Positions 1 to 11,981 are shown, counted from the stretch's first letter. The stretch: DNA of 24,109 nt from Hawksworthiomyces lignivorus (GCA_002917075.1 NTMA01000169.1:1-24109), one strand, 5' to 3'. The notes: a model not told the origin generated them from the sequence alone. Translations and numbers: made by a program.

Positions 1-3000
1 TAGGCACAGTTATCTCTCCTTTTTCAATTAACAATCTGCTCACCTGAACTCAACAAGGCCGTGTGGCTCAGCGTCTTGTGGCCGTGTATGTGATTATGTA
101 ATTGAAGAAACGAAAGAAGAGAAAACAGGCAAGTGCTGCCGGCGGTGATTAGAGCTGCCCCCCCCCCCTCAAGATTGCTAGTCTTGGCTTACGAGAGCCT
201 GGGTTGAGCAGCTGTCCTCTTCGCTGTACGTGCAGTCGTCTCTAAAAACGATCAATCTATGATCTTCGCCTTATCGTATTACTCCTTCTTTTCCCTTTCT
301 CGATGTTGCTTTCTACGTTCCGTTAATAGATTTTCGCCCCCCTGCTGTGTAGATCGCCATGGGTTTTGGAGAGTGTGTCAGGTTGGTTTGAGGTCCCTGT
401 AGCGAAGGGCCAGCGAAGGAACAGTGCTGAGAGAGACTCTACGACTATGTATGGTCGCTGTGGTACTTGTACGAGCAGGAGACAGAAAGCGGGGCAGCAC
501 AGCGACAAGGGACCACGCCTTTCCTAATGCAATTCACCTAAAAACGCCTCCTGCCACCAAGCGACGGCTAGTGAAGATTCATCGACTGTCGCCCAGATCC
601 ACACAATTATCAGATGGAAAGTAATAATACGACAGGCTGTCTTCCTTGATCGCTTCGGTGTCTGCTCGCGTACGCAGTACAGAGTATTATTGTTACTCGC
701 AGACTCGATCAAGCAAGTGGAGCACGAGTAGACCATCGCCGTCTGGCTGCGCTTTTGCCAAGCTTGAAACACTCCAAACACCTTTAGAAACACCGGCAGG
801 GCACGGTGATAGCTAACCGTTTCTTCGTCTTCTTTCCCCTTCTAAAAAAGACCCTAATAGAATATTCCAATATTATACACGGCAATGTTCTCTGGACCCT
901 AGTCGTACATAGGCATATGCTATAATAAATGTGCTGTCGAATATCGCAGGCCAACCAGCAAGTACCGGCCCTTTTATACGCCACGAAATAAATAACCGTT
1001 GATCGGTATTTTGTTGTTGGCCTTTCAGATATTGCGTGCTTGAAAGGCATTCCAATTTTTGGTCTTGTGCCGCGAACACAGCAGCCATCTAGACCTCTTG
1101 GCCACTATACCTGAAATGAGACAAATTATTCTCCGCTCGTCAGCGGGTACGCCGTATTTCCTTACTGCTACAGTGAAATCCATATTGATCTTGTGTGCAT
1201 ACACTCGTACGAGTAATGCCTTCTCCATTCTTTTTTTTCTCCACAGAATCACACTCTGGAGGGCGGCACAATGGTGCCTACGACTACAAGCTGCCTTCCG
1301 TACTTTTGGCTTTCCCATGGTTCGCGTAGACGAAGCAGCCCGAGCGCTCCCGTGTCTCTGGGGCTGCAGCAAGTGCAAATATATCCAGAACAGAAAGGTT
1401 GAAAAGGGGCAATCCAGGAGTAGAAAAAAGAACACTACAAGAGGACGGGAAATCGGCAGACCATTTCTTCGTTCGTGGACTAGCCCCAAGCTTGCAATTC
1501 ATGCCTTTACTTAGGGATGCTCGCCGGGTGCTTCCCTCGCCACATCTTTCTCTTTTTCTGCGCCGGCCGAACTGATCCCTAGAATCGAGGAAGATGAGAC
1601 GATGTGCTGAAGATCTTGTCAGGTCTTGGCGGATAAAATCTTAGGAAATGTCCATTCCATGTTATTTCCTCGAGCTTCAGTCTTTCTTCATCTCTTGAGT
1701 CTCATGCAGGCTCGTCCTTGCACTCTTTTTTTTTCTCCCTCCTCTTTGCCCAGCCCTCACATCGTCAAGTCGTTCGATGCCAACAGCCCAAGGTGCGGTA
1801 ATTGGCTTAGCGCGAGCTACTGATTATCTTAGGGTGCAGTAGTGCCATAGAGGGAAAGAAAAATAGCGCCGTGGGGGGGACCTGGACGTAACGCGGCCGG
1901 TAACGGTGGGAAGGCACGAAGGGCAAGGAGTGGCAGGAAGCGAACGGAAAGAGCAAGTGACGGAAATTAGGCATTACAGGAACAGTTTTCTAGAGGGCAT
2001 GGGAAAGAACGAACAACAAAACGAACAAGCGCACTACGGCAGAAGCGGGAAGGGGGAAAGAGCGAAGGGATTTGACAGGTGTTTGGTTTGTCTGCCGAAA
2101 AAAAAAAGAAGGCTAGCTAGCAAAAATTAATAAAATAAAAATGGAAATAAAGACAAAAGAATAAAAGAGATCATTAACGAGAAATAATAAGCAGAAGGAA
2201 GTTGCAGGAAAAGCAGGAAAAGGAAGGAGCTGTGGGATGTACATACATACGTCGTGCATATGCGTACAACATAATTAAAGATTAATAACAACATCCTTAA
2301 AGTTCCGGGGAACGAAGAAAAGAACAGAATATTAAAGAACACGGCTCACTGCTTTCTCGCTTTTGGCCTGGCCTCGACAACAAACAAACTAGCAATAATA
2401 ACAATACACACAGCCAGCGCAGTGAAAGGCTGAATGAATCAGATATTAAGCTGATTAAAAACCAGCGCACTCTCGCCCTTTCACTGTTCACACGTTGGCA
2501 TCTTTGCCCTTTTGGTCTGGCTGGCTCTGACGCCATCTTGTTCATTTAAGCATCGCCATCGTCAACATAAGTGCCACCAAAAAACACTACACCGCATACG
2601 ACTAGAGAACACTGATCTTTTCCTCAGTTGCTCGTCGTCCCCTGTCGGGACCTGCCTGGATCGTCGTTCAGCTTTGTCATTTTGCCTCTTCTTCCGCTGC
2701 GTTCCGCACTGGCCGGCTACTGCATCAAAGAAGGCAAAGAGAAAAAAAAAACAAGACGACATTGAACCCTAGGCACGGAAGGTTACAAATAGCCAGGCAA
2801 GACGTACGAGGAAACCAAGTATAAGAGCTAGGAGGCCATCGTCGTCGTCGTTGTCGTCGTACTCAAGTCTTTGTGGGTAAGCAAAAGCCAATTTTAGGAT
2901 CATCGGGGATTGCTGTTCGCTGCTTTGCCCCCCTTGTACATATGCTCCACCCAGTCGTTCTAGCAGAAAAGTCTCAGTCTCACCTGGATGCTGAGAGAGC

Positions 3001-3781
3001 AAAGTAAGCTTACAAACCGCAGACAAACCGCAGCCAGTCCAGCCGACCCAACCAAATCGCACCATTCTGCGGCCAGTGTCCCAAACGCCAGTTCCCATCA
3101 AACGATACCGCACCCGTCTGCGGCACAACTTGCCTGCGCTGCGACGAACATTCGCAACACCAAATCTACCCCCAGCAGAGGGTCCCCCCTTGCGCTCTTC
3201 TCTTCAGCAAACTCTCTTCCCCCCCCCGGAAGGGTCTACGCCCAAAACCGACTCTCGAAACACAAAACCCACACTCTCCGCTTTGCGCTCTCGGGAGGTA
3301 TCAGAGAGAAGGGTCACTTGTGAAACTCTACGACAGCCATAATTTTCATTTTCGTGCTGTGCTGTGTTGTTTCGTGCCATATACCCGCCCTCTGCATACA
3401 TCGTACACCCCGTACGTCCCGTGCTGAAGCTGGCTTCTCGCTCGTGGGACGGCTTGCGTACCCTTAATAATAATAAGAACGGGCATCTCACCTCGCCCGT
3501 TTTGTTCTTACGTCGTTCCGATCCGCTTCCAGTTCTTTCTCCTCTTCTTTTCTTTTTTCTTTTCTTTTAATTGTCCAGCCGCATTTCGTCTTCTTCTCCT
3601 CTGTCACTGGATATGCTGGCTCGCTATTCGTAGACGACATCTCTCCGCTCCGAACATTCCGGACAATCCAATTTCTCTAGAACACACGCCTACGACGCGG
3701 AGCGCATTCGACCTCCTGTGCTTCGTCTCTACCCAAGGGTCCGCCTCCCTTCACTTGCAGAGGATTCTGCTACTCCAAACT
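1..3781. other. Gene-poor intergenic region left of the copper ATPase gene
   Basis: I can support no gene here. The open frames on both strands are short, overlap each other and match no family I recognise, and I found no tRNA-like arm. The region holds an 11-base C run (158-168), CT-rich patches on the + strand (about 1530-1560, 1680-1760, 3530-3570), a long purine-rich stretch on the + strand (about 1850-2345) and a short GTC-type microsatellite (about 2837-2861). The last few hundred bases look like a fungal promoter and 5' leader for the copper ATPase: a pyrimidine tract at about 3530-3570, then the start codon at 3782. A gap of 3.7 kb is long for such a genome, so an undetected noncoding transcript or a long leader of a minus-strand gene off the left edge is possible. 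Confidence 0.6.
3530..3570 (+). promoter_or_regulatory. Pyrimidine (CT) tract, likely core promoter element of the copper ATPase gene
   Basis: About 40 bases of almost pure C and T (tcctcttcttttctttt type) lie about 210-250 bases upstream of the ATG at 3782. CT tracts just upstream of transcription starts are a common feature of filamentous fungal promoters. The position suggests transcription starting at about 3570-3650. No TATA box is obvious. Confidence 0.35.
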
Positions 3782-6700
3782 ATGGCGCCTACATACATCA
3801 AAGTCCCTCCGAGGGACCCGAACGCAACCAGAGCAACTCTCGGCGTTCCGACACCGCACATGGCGACGACTACGTTGAAAGTTGGGGGCATGACGTGAGT
3901 TTTTAAGACCTCTCTCGCTTGTTTCGCCGTGTTTTTTGCTTGTTTGCCCTGTGTTACGGCTGTCCCCGCCATTCCTGCCACCTCCCTTGCATGTCTTGTC
4001 TATCTCTCCAGACGCCTCTTTCTCCCTTTCGTCGAGCGCCTAGCTGACTTTTTTTTTGGCTCTAGATGTGGCGCTTGCACCTCGTCCGTTGAAGCTGGCT
4101 TCAAGGGCGTCGATGGCGTCGGCAGCGTGTCTGTCAGCCTGGTAATGGAGCGGGCTGTAGTCATGCACGATCCCGCACGGATACCTGCCGAAAAGGTCCG
4201 CGACATAATCGAAGACCGCGGCTTCGATGCCGAGATTCTTGCCACCGACCTACCCTCTCCTCGCATCAGCAACGCATATGACGACGACGAGGGCCTGTTC
4301 GGTGAGGACGACAGCGATGCAAACCTGTACGTCACCACTGTGGCCGTCGAGGGCATGACCTGCGGCGCCTGCACCTCTGCCATCGAGGGCGGCTTCAAAG
4401 ACGTGGCCGGCGTCAAGCACTTTAGCATCTCGCTGCTGTCCGAGCGCGCCGTCATCGAGCACGAGCCGACTGTGCTGAGCGCCGACAAGATCGTCGAGCT
4501 AATCGAAGACCGTGGCTTCGGCGTATCCATCGTCGAGAGCAAGGAGCTGAAGCCGGAGAGGCGCCAGCGCGGGGGACGGCGCCCGTCGAGGGGCGGACCG
4601 CCCGAGCCGGCCCACTCGACGACGACCGTTGCCATCGAGGGCATGACGTGTGGTGCTTGCACCTCTGCCGTAGAGGGTCTGTTCAAGAACGCCGACGGCG
4701 TCCTGCGCTTCAACATCAGCTTGCTGGCCGAGCGCGCCGTCATCACCCACGACCCGACCAAGTTGTCCACCGACCAGATCGTCGAGAAGATTGAAGACGG
4801 CGGCTTCGGCGCCACCATCGTCTCGTCTGTCGCGGACGCGTCCGACAACCACCACGGTGCCTCCACGGCACAGTTCAAAATCTACGGCAGCCTCGATGCG
4901 GCTGCTGCCGAGTCTCTCGAAGGCGTGCTGACTGCGCTGCCCGGCGTCCAGTCCGCGCGCTTCAACCTCGCCTCGTCCCGCCTCACCGTGTCCCACCAGC
5001 CGGCCGTCACTGGCTTGCGCGCGATCGTCGACGCCGTCGAGGCCGCGGGCTACAACGCGCTCGTCGCCGACAACGACGACAACAACGCCCAGCTTGAGTC
5101 GCTGGCCAAGACCCGCGAGATCAACGAGTGGCGCCGCGCCTTCCGGGTGTCCCTCTCGTTTGCGATCCCAGTCTTCCTTCTCGGCATGATCATCCCCATG
5201 TGCCTCCCGTCCCTGGACTTTGGCGCCTTCATGCTGCTGCCGGGCCTCTTCCTGGGCGACATCATCTGCCTGGTCCTGACCATCCCGGTGCAGTTCGGCA
5301 TCGGCAAGCGCTTCTACGTCTCGGCGTGGAAGTCGGTCAAGCACGGGTCGCCGACAATGGACGTGCTCGTCGTGCTCGGCACGTCGTGCGCCTTCTTCTT
5401 CAGCGTCATCGCCATGCTGGTGTCGGTGCTGGCGCCGCCGCACAGCCGCCCCAGCACCATCTTCGACACGAGCACGATGCTCATCACCTTTATCACCTTT
5501 GGCCGCTTCCTGGAGAACCGCGCCAAGGGTCAGACGTCCAAGGCGCTCTCGCGGCTGATGTCGCTGGCGCCGTCCATGGCCACGATCTACGCGGACCCCA
5601 TCGCCGCCGAGAAGGCTGCCGAGGGCTGGGAGACGGTGGCCGGCCAGGGCGAGCCTAAGACGCCCCTCGTGGACGGCAACGCGGCCGAGGAGAAGATCAT
5701 CCCGACCGAGCTCATCCAGGTGGGCGACGTCGTCATCCTGCGGCCGGGCGACAAGATCCCTGCCGACGGCGTCATGGTGCGCGGCGAGACGTACATTGAC
5801 GAGAGCATGGTGACGGGCGAGGCCATGCCCGTGCAGAAAAAGAAGGGCAGCTTCCTCATCGGCGGCACGGTGAACGGCCACGGCCGCGTCGACTTCCGCG
5901 TGACGCGGGCGGGCCGCGACACGCAGCTGAGCCAGATCGTCAAGCTCGTACAGGAGGCGCAGACGACGCGCGCGCCGATCCAGCGGCTGGCCGACACGCT
6001 GGCCGGCTACTTTGTGCCGACGATCCTGATCCTGGGCTTCCTCACGTTTGTCACCTGGATGGTGCTCAGTCACGTGCTGCCGAACCCGCCCAAGATCTTT
6101 TTGCAGCAGGAGAGCGGCGGCAAGATCTTTGTGTGCGTCAAGCTGTGCATCTCGGTGATCGTGTTTGCGTGCCCGTGCGCGCTGGGCCTGGCGACGCCGA
6201 CGGCGGTGATGGTGGGCACGGGCGTGGGCGCGGAGAACGGCATCCTGGTCAAGGGCGGGGCGGCGCTGGAGACGGCGACCAAGATCACGCAGGTGGTGCT
6301 GGACAAGACGGGCACGATCACGTACGGCAAGATGAGCGTGGCGCGGTCGACGCTGGCGCCCATGTGGCAGGAGACGGAGTGGCGGCGGCGGCTGTGGTGG
6401 ACGATCGTGGGCCTGTCGGAGATGGGCAGCGAGCACCCGATCGGGCGGGCGGTGCTGGGGGCGGCCAAGACGGAGCTGGGGCTGGACGTGGAGGGCACGA
6501 TAGACGGCAGCGTGGGCGACTTCAAGGCGTCGGTGGGCCGTGGTATCAGCGCGACGATCGAGCCGGCGACGTCGGCGGAGCGCGTGCGCTACGCGATCCT
6601 GGTGGGCAACGTCAAGTTTCTGCGCGAGAGCGGCGTGGACGTGCCCGAATCGGCAGTCCAGGCCTCGGAGGAGATCAACGCGCGCGCCGCGGCGGCGGCA

Positions 6701-7597
6701 GCCAAGAGCAGCGAGTCGTCCGCGGACGCAGTGCCGTCGTCGTCGTCGTCGTCGCTGTCGGCGGGCACGACCAACATCTTCATCGCCATCGACGGCAAGT
6801 TTGCGGGCCTCCTGTGCCTGGCGGACACGATCAAGGACGGGGCGGCGGCGTCGATCGCGGTGCTGCACCGGATGGGCATCAAGACGGCGATCGTGACGGG
6901 CGACCAGCGGTCGACGGCGGTGGCGGTGGCGGCGGCGGTGGGCATCGCGCCGGAGAATGTGTTCGCGGGTGTGTCTCCCGACCAGAAGCAGTCGATCGTG
7001 GCGCAGCTGCAGGAGGCGGGCGAGGTGGTGGCCATGGTGGGCGACGGCATCAACGACTCGCCTGCGCTGGCTACGGCCGACGTGGGCATCGCCATGTCGT
7101 CGGGCACGGACGTGGCCATGGAGGCGGCGGACGTGGTGCTGATGCGGCCCAACAACCTAATGGACATCCCCGCGTCGCTGCACCTGGCGCGCTCCATCTT
7201 CGGCCGCATCAAGCTCAATCTGGCCTGGGCCTGCCTGTACAACGTGGTGGGCCTGCCCTTTGCCATGGGCCTCTTCTTGCCGCTGGGCCTGCACCTGCAC
7301 CCCATGGCGGCCGGCGCGGCCATGGCGGCCTCCAGCGTCAGCGTGGTCGTCAGCAGCCTGCTGCTCAAGTTCTGGGCCCGCCCCCGCTACATGGACGAGT
7401 CCCTCTACGACGACCGCGGCATGCTGCTGCGCCGAACCCGTGGCGGCCTGCTCGCCCCGCTGGCCGGCCTCGCCGCCCGCACCCGCGGCGCCGCCGAAGA
7501 TGCCTACTTTGCTGCCACCGGCCGCCGCCTGGGCTTCTCCGGAAAGGACGCCGCTGGCTACGTGCCGCTGGCGAACCTGGAGGCTGCCGAGGTGTGA
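3782..7597 (+). CDS. CCC2: Copper-transporting P1B-type ATPase, Ccc2/ATP7-like
   Basis: Spliced as 3782-3894 and 4066-7597, giving 1214 residues. The 171-nt intron runs GTGAGT..CTAG with a CTGAC branch site, and the splice rebuilds the first GMTCGAC motif, which fixes both exon 1 and the ATG. That ATG has A at -3 and G at +4. Three N-terminal heavy-metal domains carry CGAC metal sites (C39/C42, C137/C140, C233/C236). A fourth domain of the same fold (about 307-372) lacks the cysteines. The core shows TGE (621), the CPC metal site in a membrane helix (740-742), DKTGT with the phosphorylated Asp784, SEHP (826), GDGIND (1030), and the P1B-1 signatures YN (1096-1097) and MAASS (1124-1128). The family pumps Cu(I) into the late Golgi for cuproenzymes such as multicopper oxidases. 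The number of CGAC domains and the overall layout suggest Ccc2 rather than a plasma-membrane exporter of the CrpA type, but a tree would be needed to decide. An Ala/Ser-rich insert (about 911-935) lies in the nucleotide-binding domain. Confidence 0.95.
6737..6754 (+). repeat. TCG trinucleotide run coding for six serines
   Basis: Six perfect TCG codons encode Ser inside the copper ATPase. They follow an Ala/Ser-rich stretch in a variable loop of the nucleotide-binding domain. The run is in frame, so length changes would be tolerated. Confidence 0.85.
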
Positions 7598-8781
7598 GGT
7601 GTGCACTTGAAGGGGTCCCCTGGCGGGCACGCGAGCATACACGTGCATATCTATCTATCCAATGTACAAAGGGTTTACTGTATTTACAAGGGGAAGAGTG
7701 GCGGCGTCTTATTTGAATGGCGTTTTGTGTCGGGAAGGGAGAGTGCGTGGCGGCTGTCCGGCATGCAGCGTGCAGTGCGCAGAAATGCAGCATGCAGATA
7801 CTCCGGGGGTCTTGCTTGCGTTGCCTCTTTGTCTGTTGTCTTTCATTGTTTGATTTTTCTTTTTGTCTAGCATAGCTCGGGAGTCTGTGATCTACGGGGA
7901 GAGGGAGTATCTATTATCTTTTTGGGACAGCACGCATATCTATCTGATCGGCAGTATACAGAAATAAAAAAGCTCGATACCTTTTTGTTTTGACAAGCAC
8001 TTCACCTCCTGCAACGGAACATCGTCTTCCCCAATGGTGATATATCTTTTGACAAAGCCAGACAGACTAAGACGGCTATTCTACCGGCAGATTACTACAG
8101 TCCAGCGCCGTCTCGTTTGCTGCGACTCTGCTGCCATTCGCTGTAGATTTTCATTTTTCTTCTTTTTGGCGGGGAAGCACTGCCGAGGCGGCACTCTATT
8201 ATTCAGTGGATGACGTCGCCTAGAAGCAGCACGTGGGGCTGCAGGTGCGTTTTAGCGGCGGGCTGCGATTGGGCAAGATGGGAGGCCACTGACTGAGCAC
8301 AGATGACTTTGCTATTACTGAGGTACTCTACAGCTTTTTTTAGTGGGTGCATCGCCAATCTATCGCTATCGTCCTGCAGTTCCCATCGCTAATCAGTTCA
8401 CATCCAGTCTTATCAAAAATCCATCCATCCAATCCATCAAAAGCAGCAAACCACGAAGTATTATTGCTTGATTTTTTTTACTCACTGTGTCCTCTTTGAT
8501 CACGACACACACTTACACACACAATTTCTTCCCATCTCCCCCCTTATCTCTCTATCTCTGCCGTCTCCCCCTCTGACCTCTTTCTCTCTTGGCTCAATAC
8601 TTTCCCTTCTACTTTTCTCGTCCATGTGAAAGAGTATTAGACATACACGACCAACTATACGGATTGTGCTCTTTTCTTACTTCTGGTTGGATAATTGAGC
8701 AGCTCAGTCCCTAGGGACTTCTATGCACCTCTGCTTTCTTCCACTCTCATAGAACGTGTGAGGTTGGACGAGTAAGCTGCA
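7598..8781. other. Intergenic region between copper ATPase and DUF155 genes
   Basis: This is the 3' flank of the ATPase gene followed by the promoter and leader of the next gene on the same strand. I see no supported gene. It contains a near-palindromic TGACGTCG at 8211-8218 (bZIP/CRE-like, weak evidence), ATCC-type tetranucleotide repeats near 8420-8440, and a CT-rich tract at about 8525-8620 typical of a leader before the ATG at 8782. Confidence 0.55.
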
Positions 8782-11564
8782 ATGTCGTCAAAACGAGGGC
8801 CGTCGGTCCTGGTAAGTTTTCGATTCCCGGCTCTACTTGAGTTCTTCTGTGTCCCGTCTTCTCTCTAACTATTCGGGGTTCGAACAGGTAACCGACGCCC
8901 GTGAACGTCCTCCAAACCGAGGCGGCCAAGCTACCAGCCACCGACGCTCTGGCACCGGCACCTCGTCCTCGTCTTCCGCCGGCGCGTCTTCTTCCGCATC
9001 CGGCAGCCAGCGGAACTCACGCTTGGCTATGCGCCACGTCTCCGTTGACAACGTCCTGCAACACGCCTCCGAGATCCCTTCGGGACAGCCCCGCGGGCCA
9101 CCAGGTCCCTTACGCCTGCTGCCAGCGTCTGCTTCGAGCGCCGCCGCTGCAGCCGCCGCTACCGCCCGTCGGCGCGGTCTGATCCGACGCAGCAGCAGCG
9201 GCTTCGGCGTGCCCACCGTAGGTGCCGGCGGCGGCGGCGCGGCTGGAGGATACGGTTCGGCAGGCGGCGTGCTGCTGGCCACGGGCAGCAGCAGCTCTGC
9301 CGTTCCTGGCGGTGGTGCGGCGGCCGGCGGAATCGTGCCGGGCGGCGGCTTGGGGGTGGTCGGCGCGGCGGGCTTGCCCATGGGCGCGTCGCGGACGGGC
9401 CTGCCGAGCGTGCCGTCGCGGACGACTAAGATCTCGGAGAAGCTGGTGCTGCTGCCGGAGACGGGGGACAAGGCGAAGAGCGACGAGGAAGACGAAGATG
9501 ACGATGTCGAGGACGACGAAGAGGCCGACGAGGAGGGCCTGCTCCCCGAGCGCAGAGCGGGCGACATCGAGGGCATGATCATGGACGAGGAGGCGGCGTT
9601 TGACGCGGACATGGCGCGGCACACGGCCTTTATGCGGGCGCGGCGCGAGCAGCTGCGGCAGCTCCAGCAGCTCCAGAGACAGCAGCAGCAGCAGCAGCAG
9701 CAGCAAGAAGACTTTGACGGCACCAGCAGTACCGGGCTGTACGACGGGGCGCGGCCGCCGCGCGATGAGGAGCTGGACGTGCTGCGCAAGCGCGGCGGCA
9801 TCCGCGGCAAGAGCTACGCGGAGCGGCTGCCCAAGGGCCAGCGGTCCGAGAAGGGCAAGGTCGCCCGGCTGACGGCCTACTGCACGGCGCAGGCGTTCCG
9901 GCTGCGCGCGGCCGCCGACTTCTTGCGCAGCCACCACGCCGCCAAGACAAAGCTCTACGACGACTGCCTCTACACCGTCTACCACCTGCCGCTGCTGCCC
10001 GGCCGCGACGGCTTCCGCGTCCGCAGCCGGCCCATGCTCAAGACCCCCGGCTCCGGCAAGACCGTGCTCGACCTCGAGATCGAGCGCAGCGAGCGCCGCG
10101 ACGAGCACATGGGCTACTTTGACGAGGACGCCGCTCAGCAGCGGGAGCGGGAGCGGGAGCAGCAGCAGCGAAACAGCGGTGACGGCACGAATGGCCGGCC
10201 GGCCAGCAGCGGCGAGGGCGAGGGCGAGGGCGAGGGCCGCAGCGGCGAGCAAGGACCGAGACGAGAAGAAGAGGCCCAACGCGGCGACCAGGACAGCGGG
10301 CAGGCAAGAGACGACGCAGACCAGCAGCAGCAGCAGCAGCAGCAGCCCCTCTACGCTATGTCCTCGTCCAACCTGGGCCAGGGGCCCGCCAGCTTCCTGC
10401 CGAGCACGCCGCCCGTCAACCGCCTGGCACCCGACGCAAAGCTCTTTGCCGAGATGTTTGTCTTCTCGTACGGCGTCGTCGTGTTCTGGAACTTTACCGA
10501 GCACCAGGAGAAGGACATCCTGGCGGACCTGGCGTTTGCCGAGAAGAACGAGGAAGCCGTGGTTGGCGCCGGCAGCGGAAACAGCGGTGCCAGCACCACC
10601 ACTTCCACCACTGCCCCCACTAGCAACGCGCTGATGACGCGCCCGCTCGACGAGGCCGACTTTGAGACGGAGGAGTTCCACTTTGAGTACAGCGCGCGCG
10701 TCAAGAGGCCGCGCGTCTTCAACGACATGATCACGCTGCTGCCGCGGTCCGACCACATGGTCAAGCTGACCATCAGCCACGCCATCGCCCAGAGCACCAA
10801 GCTGTGCTTCTTCGAGGAGAAGATGTCCGAGACCATGCTCAACGCCCAGAGCGTGCCCAAGCGCCTGGCCCTCACCGGCGAGCTCAACATGTCGCGCACC
10901 GAGATCGTCAAGATCCTCGGCCGCCTCTTCAAGAACCGCGTCGACATCAACCTGTGTAAGTGGCTGCCCTTTCCAAGCAGGCAAACAAGCAAGCAAAAAA
11001 AAGAAAATGACCAGTGTATGGCTAACATCAACCCCTCCCGCCGCAGCATCCAATATCCTCGACGTGCCCAACTTCTTCTGGGACGCGGAGCCGACGCTGC
11101 ACCCGCTGTACGTGGCCATCCGCGAGTACCTGGAGATCGACCCGCGCATCCAGGTGCTCAACGAGCGCTGCCGCGTGTTCCTGGACCTGGCCGAGATCCT
11201 GGCCGATAGCGTCGCCGACGCCAAGATGAGCTACATCACCTGGATCATCATCATCCTCATCGTCGTCAGCATCCTCGTCACCGTCTCCGAGGTCGTCCTG
11301 CGCTTCAGCATCCTCGAGAAGGAGAAGGGCAAGTACACCAACGCCACCGCCGTGGCCGCCGGCGCCGGTGGCCGCTATCTCCTGGGCGACAGCCTGCCGC
11401 CCGTGCTGCAGATCCAGGCAGAGCAGCCGCAGCAGCAGCGGACGTGGAATCCCGAGGAGATGACGATCGAGGAGCTACGCGCGTGGGCGGCGCGGCTGGG
11501 GTCCCAGGAGCGCGCAGCCGTGTGCGGCGGAGACATTATCGGGCAGACGTTTGCCGGAGTATGA
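8782..11564 (+). CDS. DUF155 family protein (RMND1/Rmd/Sif type), C-terminal membrane anchor
   Basis: Spliced as 8782-8811, 8888-10955 and 11047-11564, giving 871 residues. Intron 1 (76 nt) is GTAAGT..ACAG with a CTAAC branch site. It is needed because the long second-exon frame has no good upstream ATG; exon 1 supplies ten codons starting MSSKRG. Intron 2 (91 nt) is GTAAGT..GCAG and leads in phase into the conserved SNILDVPNFFW motif. The N-terminal 350 residues are low-complexity (Gly/Ala/Ser-rich, an acidic run at about 208-228, a polyQ tract at about 275-290). A conserved block with KGQRSEKGKVARLTAYC follows. The DUF155 core runs from about residue 525 (FSYGVVVFWNFTEHQEKDI) to about 765. 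A single hydrophobic helix (about 762-785) lies near the C-terminus. Yeast relatives Rmd1/Rmd8 are needed for sporulation and meiotic nuclear division, and fission yeast Sif2/Sif3 interact with Sad1. RMND1 in animals is mitochondrial. I cannot decide which fungal paralogue this is; no targeting peptide is evident. Confidence 0.9.
9680..9706 (+). repeat. CAG repeat encoding polyglutamine in the DUF155 protein
   Basis: Eight in-frame CAG codons plus CAA give nine glutamines. Further Gln-rich sequence (QLQQLQRQ) lies just upstream. The tract is in the non-conserved N-terminal part. Confidence 0.9.
10214..10237 (+). repeat. GAGGGC hexanucleotide repeat (Glu-Gly)x4
   Basis: Four perfect in-frame copies of GAGGGC encode EGEGEGEG in the DUF155 protein. 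They lie in a low-complexity insert that separates two conserved blocks. Confidence 0.9.
10322..10345 (+). repeat. Second CAG repeat encoding eight glutamines
   Basis: Eight perfect in-frame CAG codons in the DUF155 protein lie about 90 bases upstream of the conserved DUF155 core. Together with the first tract and the EG repeat, this makes three length-variable microsatellites in one gene. Confidence 0.9.
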
Positions 11565-11981
11565 AGAGCAGCGTGCTGGGGAGCATCTGGCGACTCTCTT
11601 GAAGGAAAAGGGTTTTTTTCTGTCTTCTATCTTTGCTTTTATGCATAGCGGCCAACACCTTCATCAATACTTCAATTCATTTCATCCCAGGCAGTGTATA
11701 GGGACGAAAAGAGGTCTTGCTTTGTGATTTTGTTCTTCCAAGATATGCATTAGGAATACCACCACCGTCATCTGTTTGATACTAGAGTGCTCATCTGTGT
11801 ACCACTCGCCATGACGATGCTATGCTTTTTATATGCTTTGTACGAGGTCATCTCCTCCGCTTTATTGGTTATCAGTCCATTCTCTCGAATGGCTTTTCCT
11901 TCCTTTTTCAATTGAATACTTTTTGACATTTTTAACATGGTATATCTCTAGAACTTTTTTTCTTCTTCTCTATATATAATT
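11565..11981. other. Convergent intergenic region (3' flanks of two genes)
   Basis: This is 417 bases between two converging stop codons, AT-rich and without a supported gene. It must hold both 3' untranslated regions and polyadenylation signals. I cannot pick out a single clear signal. Confidence 0.6.

Noticed and set aside
158..168. Run of 11 C as a possible telomeric or CRISPR-like repeat
   Set aside because: It is a plain homopolymer with no repeated unit or spacing around it.
1025..1514. Overlapping open frames of about 150 codons on both strands
   Set aside because: Neither shows a recognisable domain or splice partners, and the composition looks non-coding.
3610..3619. GATATGCTGG, a match to the copper-signalling element bound by Cuf1-type regulators, upstream of the copper ATPase
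   Set aside because: The consensus is loose enough to occur by chance in a few kilobases, there is only one clear copy, and Ccc2 genes need not be copper-regulated.
4499..6868. Long minus-strand open frame (789 codons) opposite the copper ATPase
   Set aside because: It is a shadow of GC-rich codons: Arg/His/Asp-rich, no domain, and it fully overlaps a clearly real gene. The same applies to the 527-codon + frame at 6133-7716 and the 704-codon minus frame at 9110-11224.
8211..8218. TGACGTCG as a bZIP/CRE operator for the DUF155 gene
   Set aside because: A single imperfect site about 570 bases from the start; noted only in the intergenic entry.
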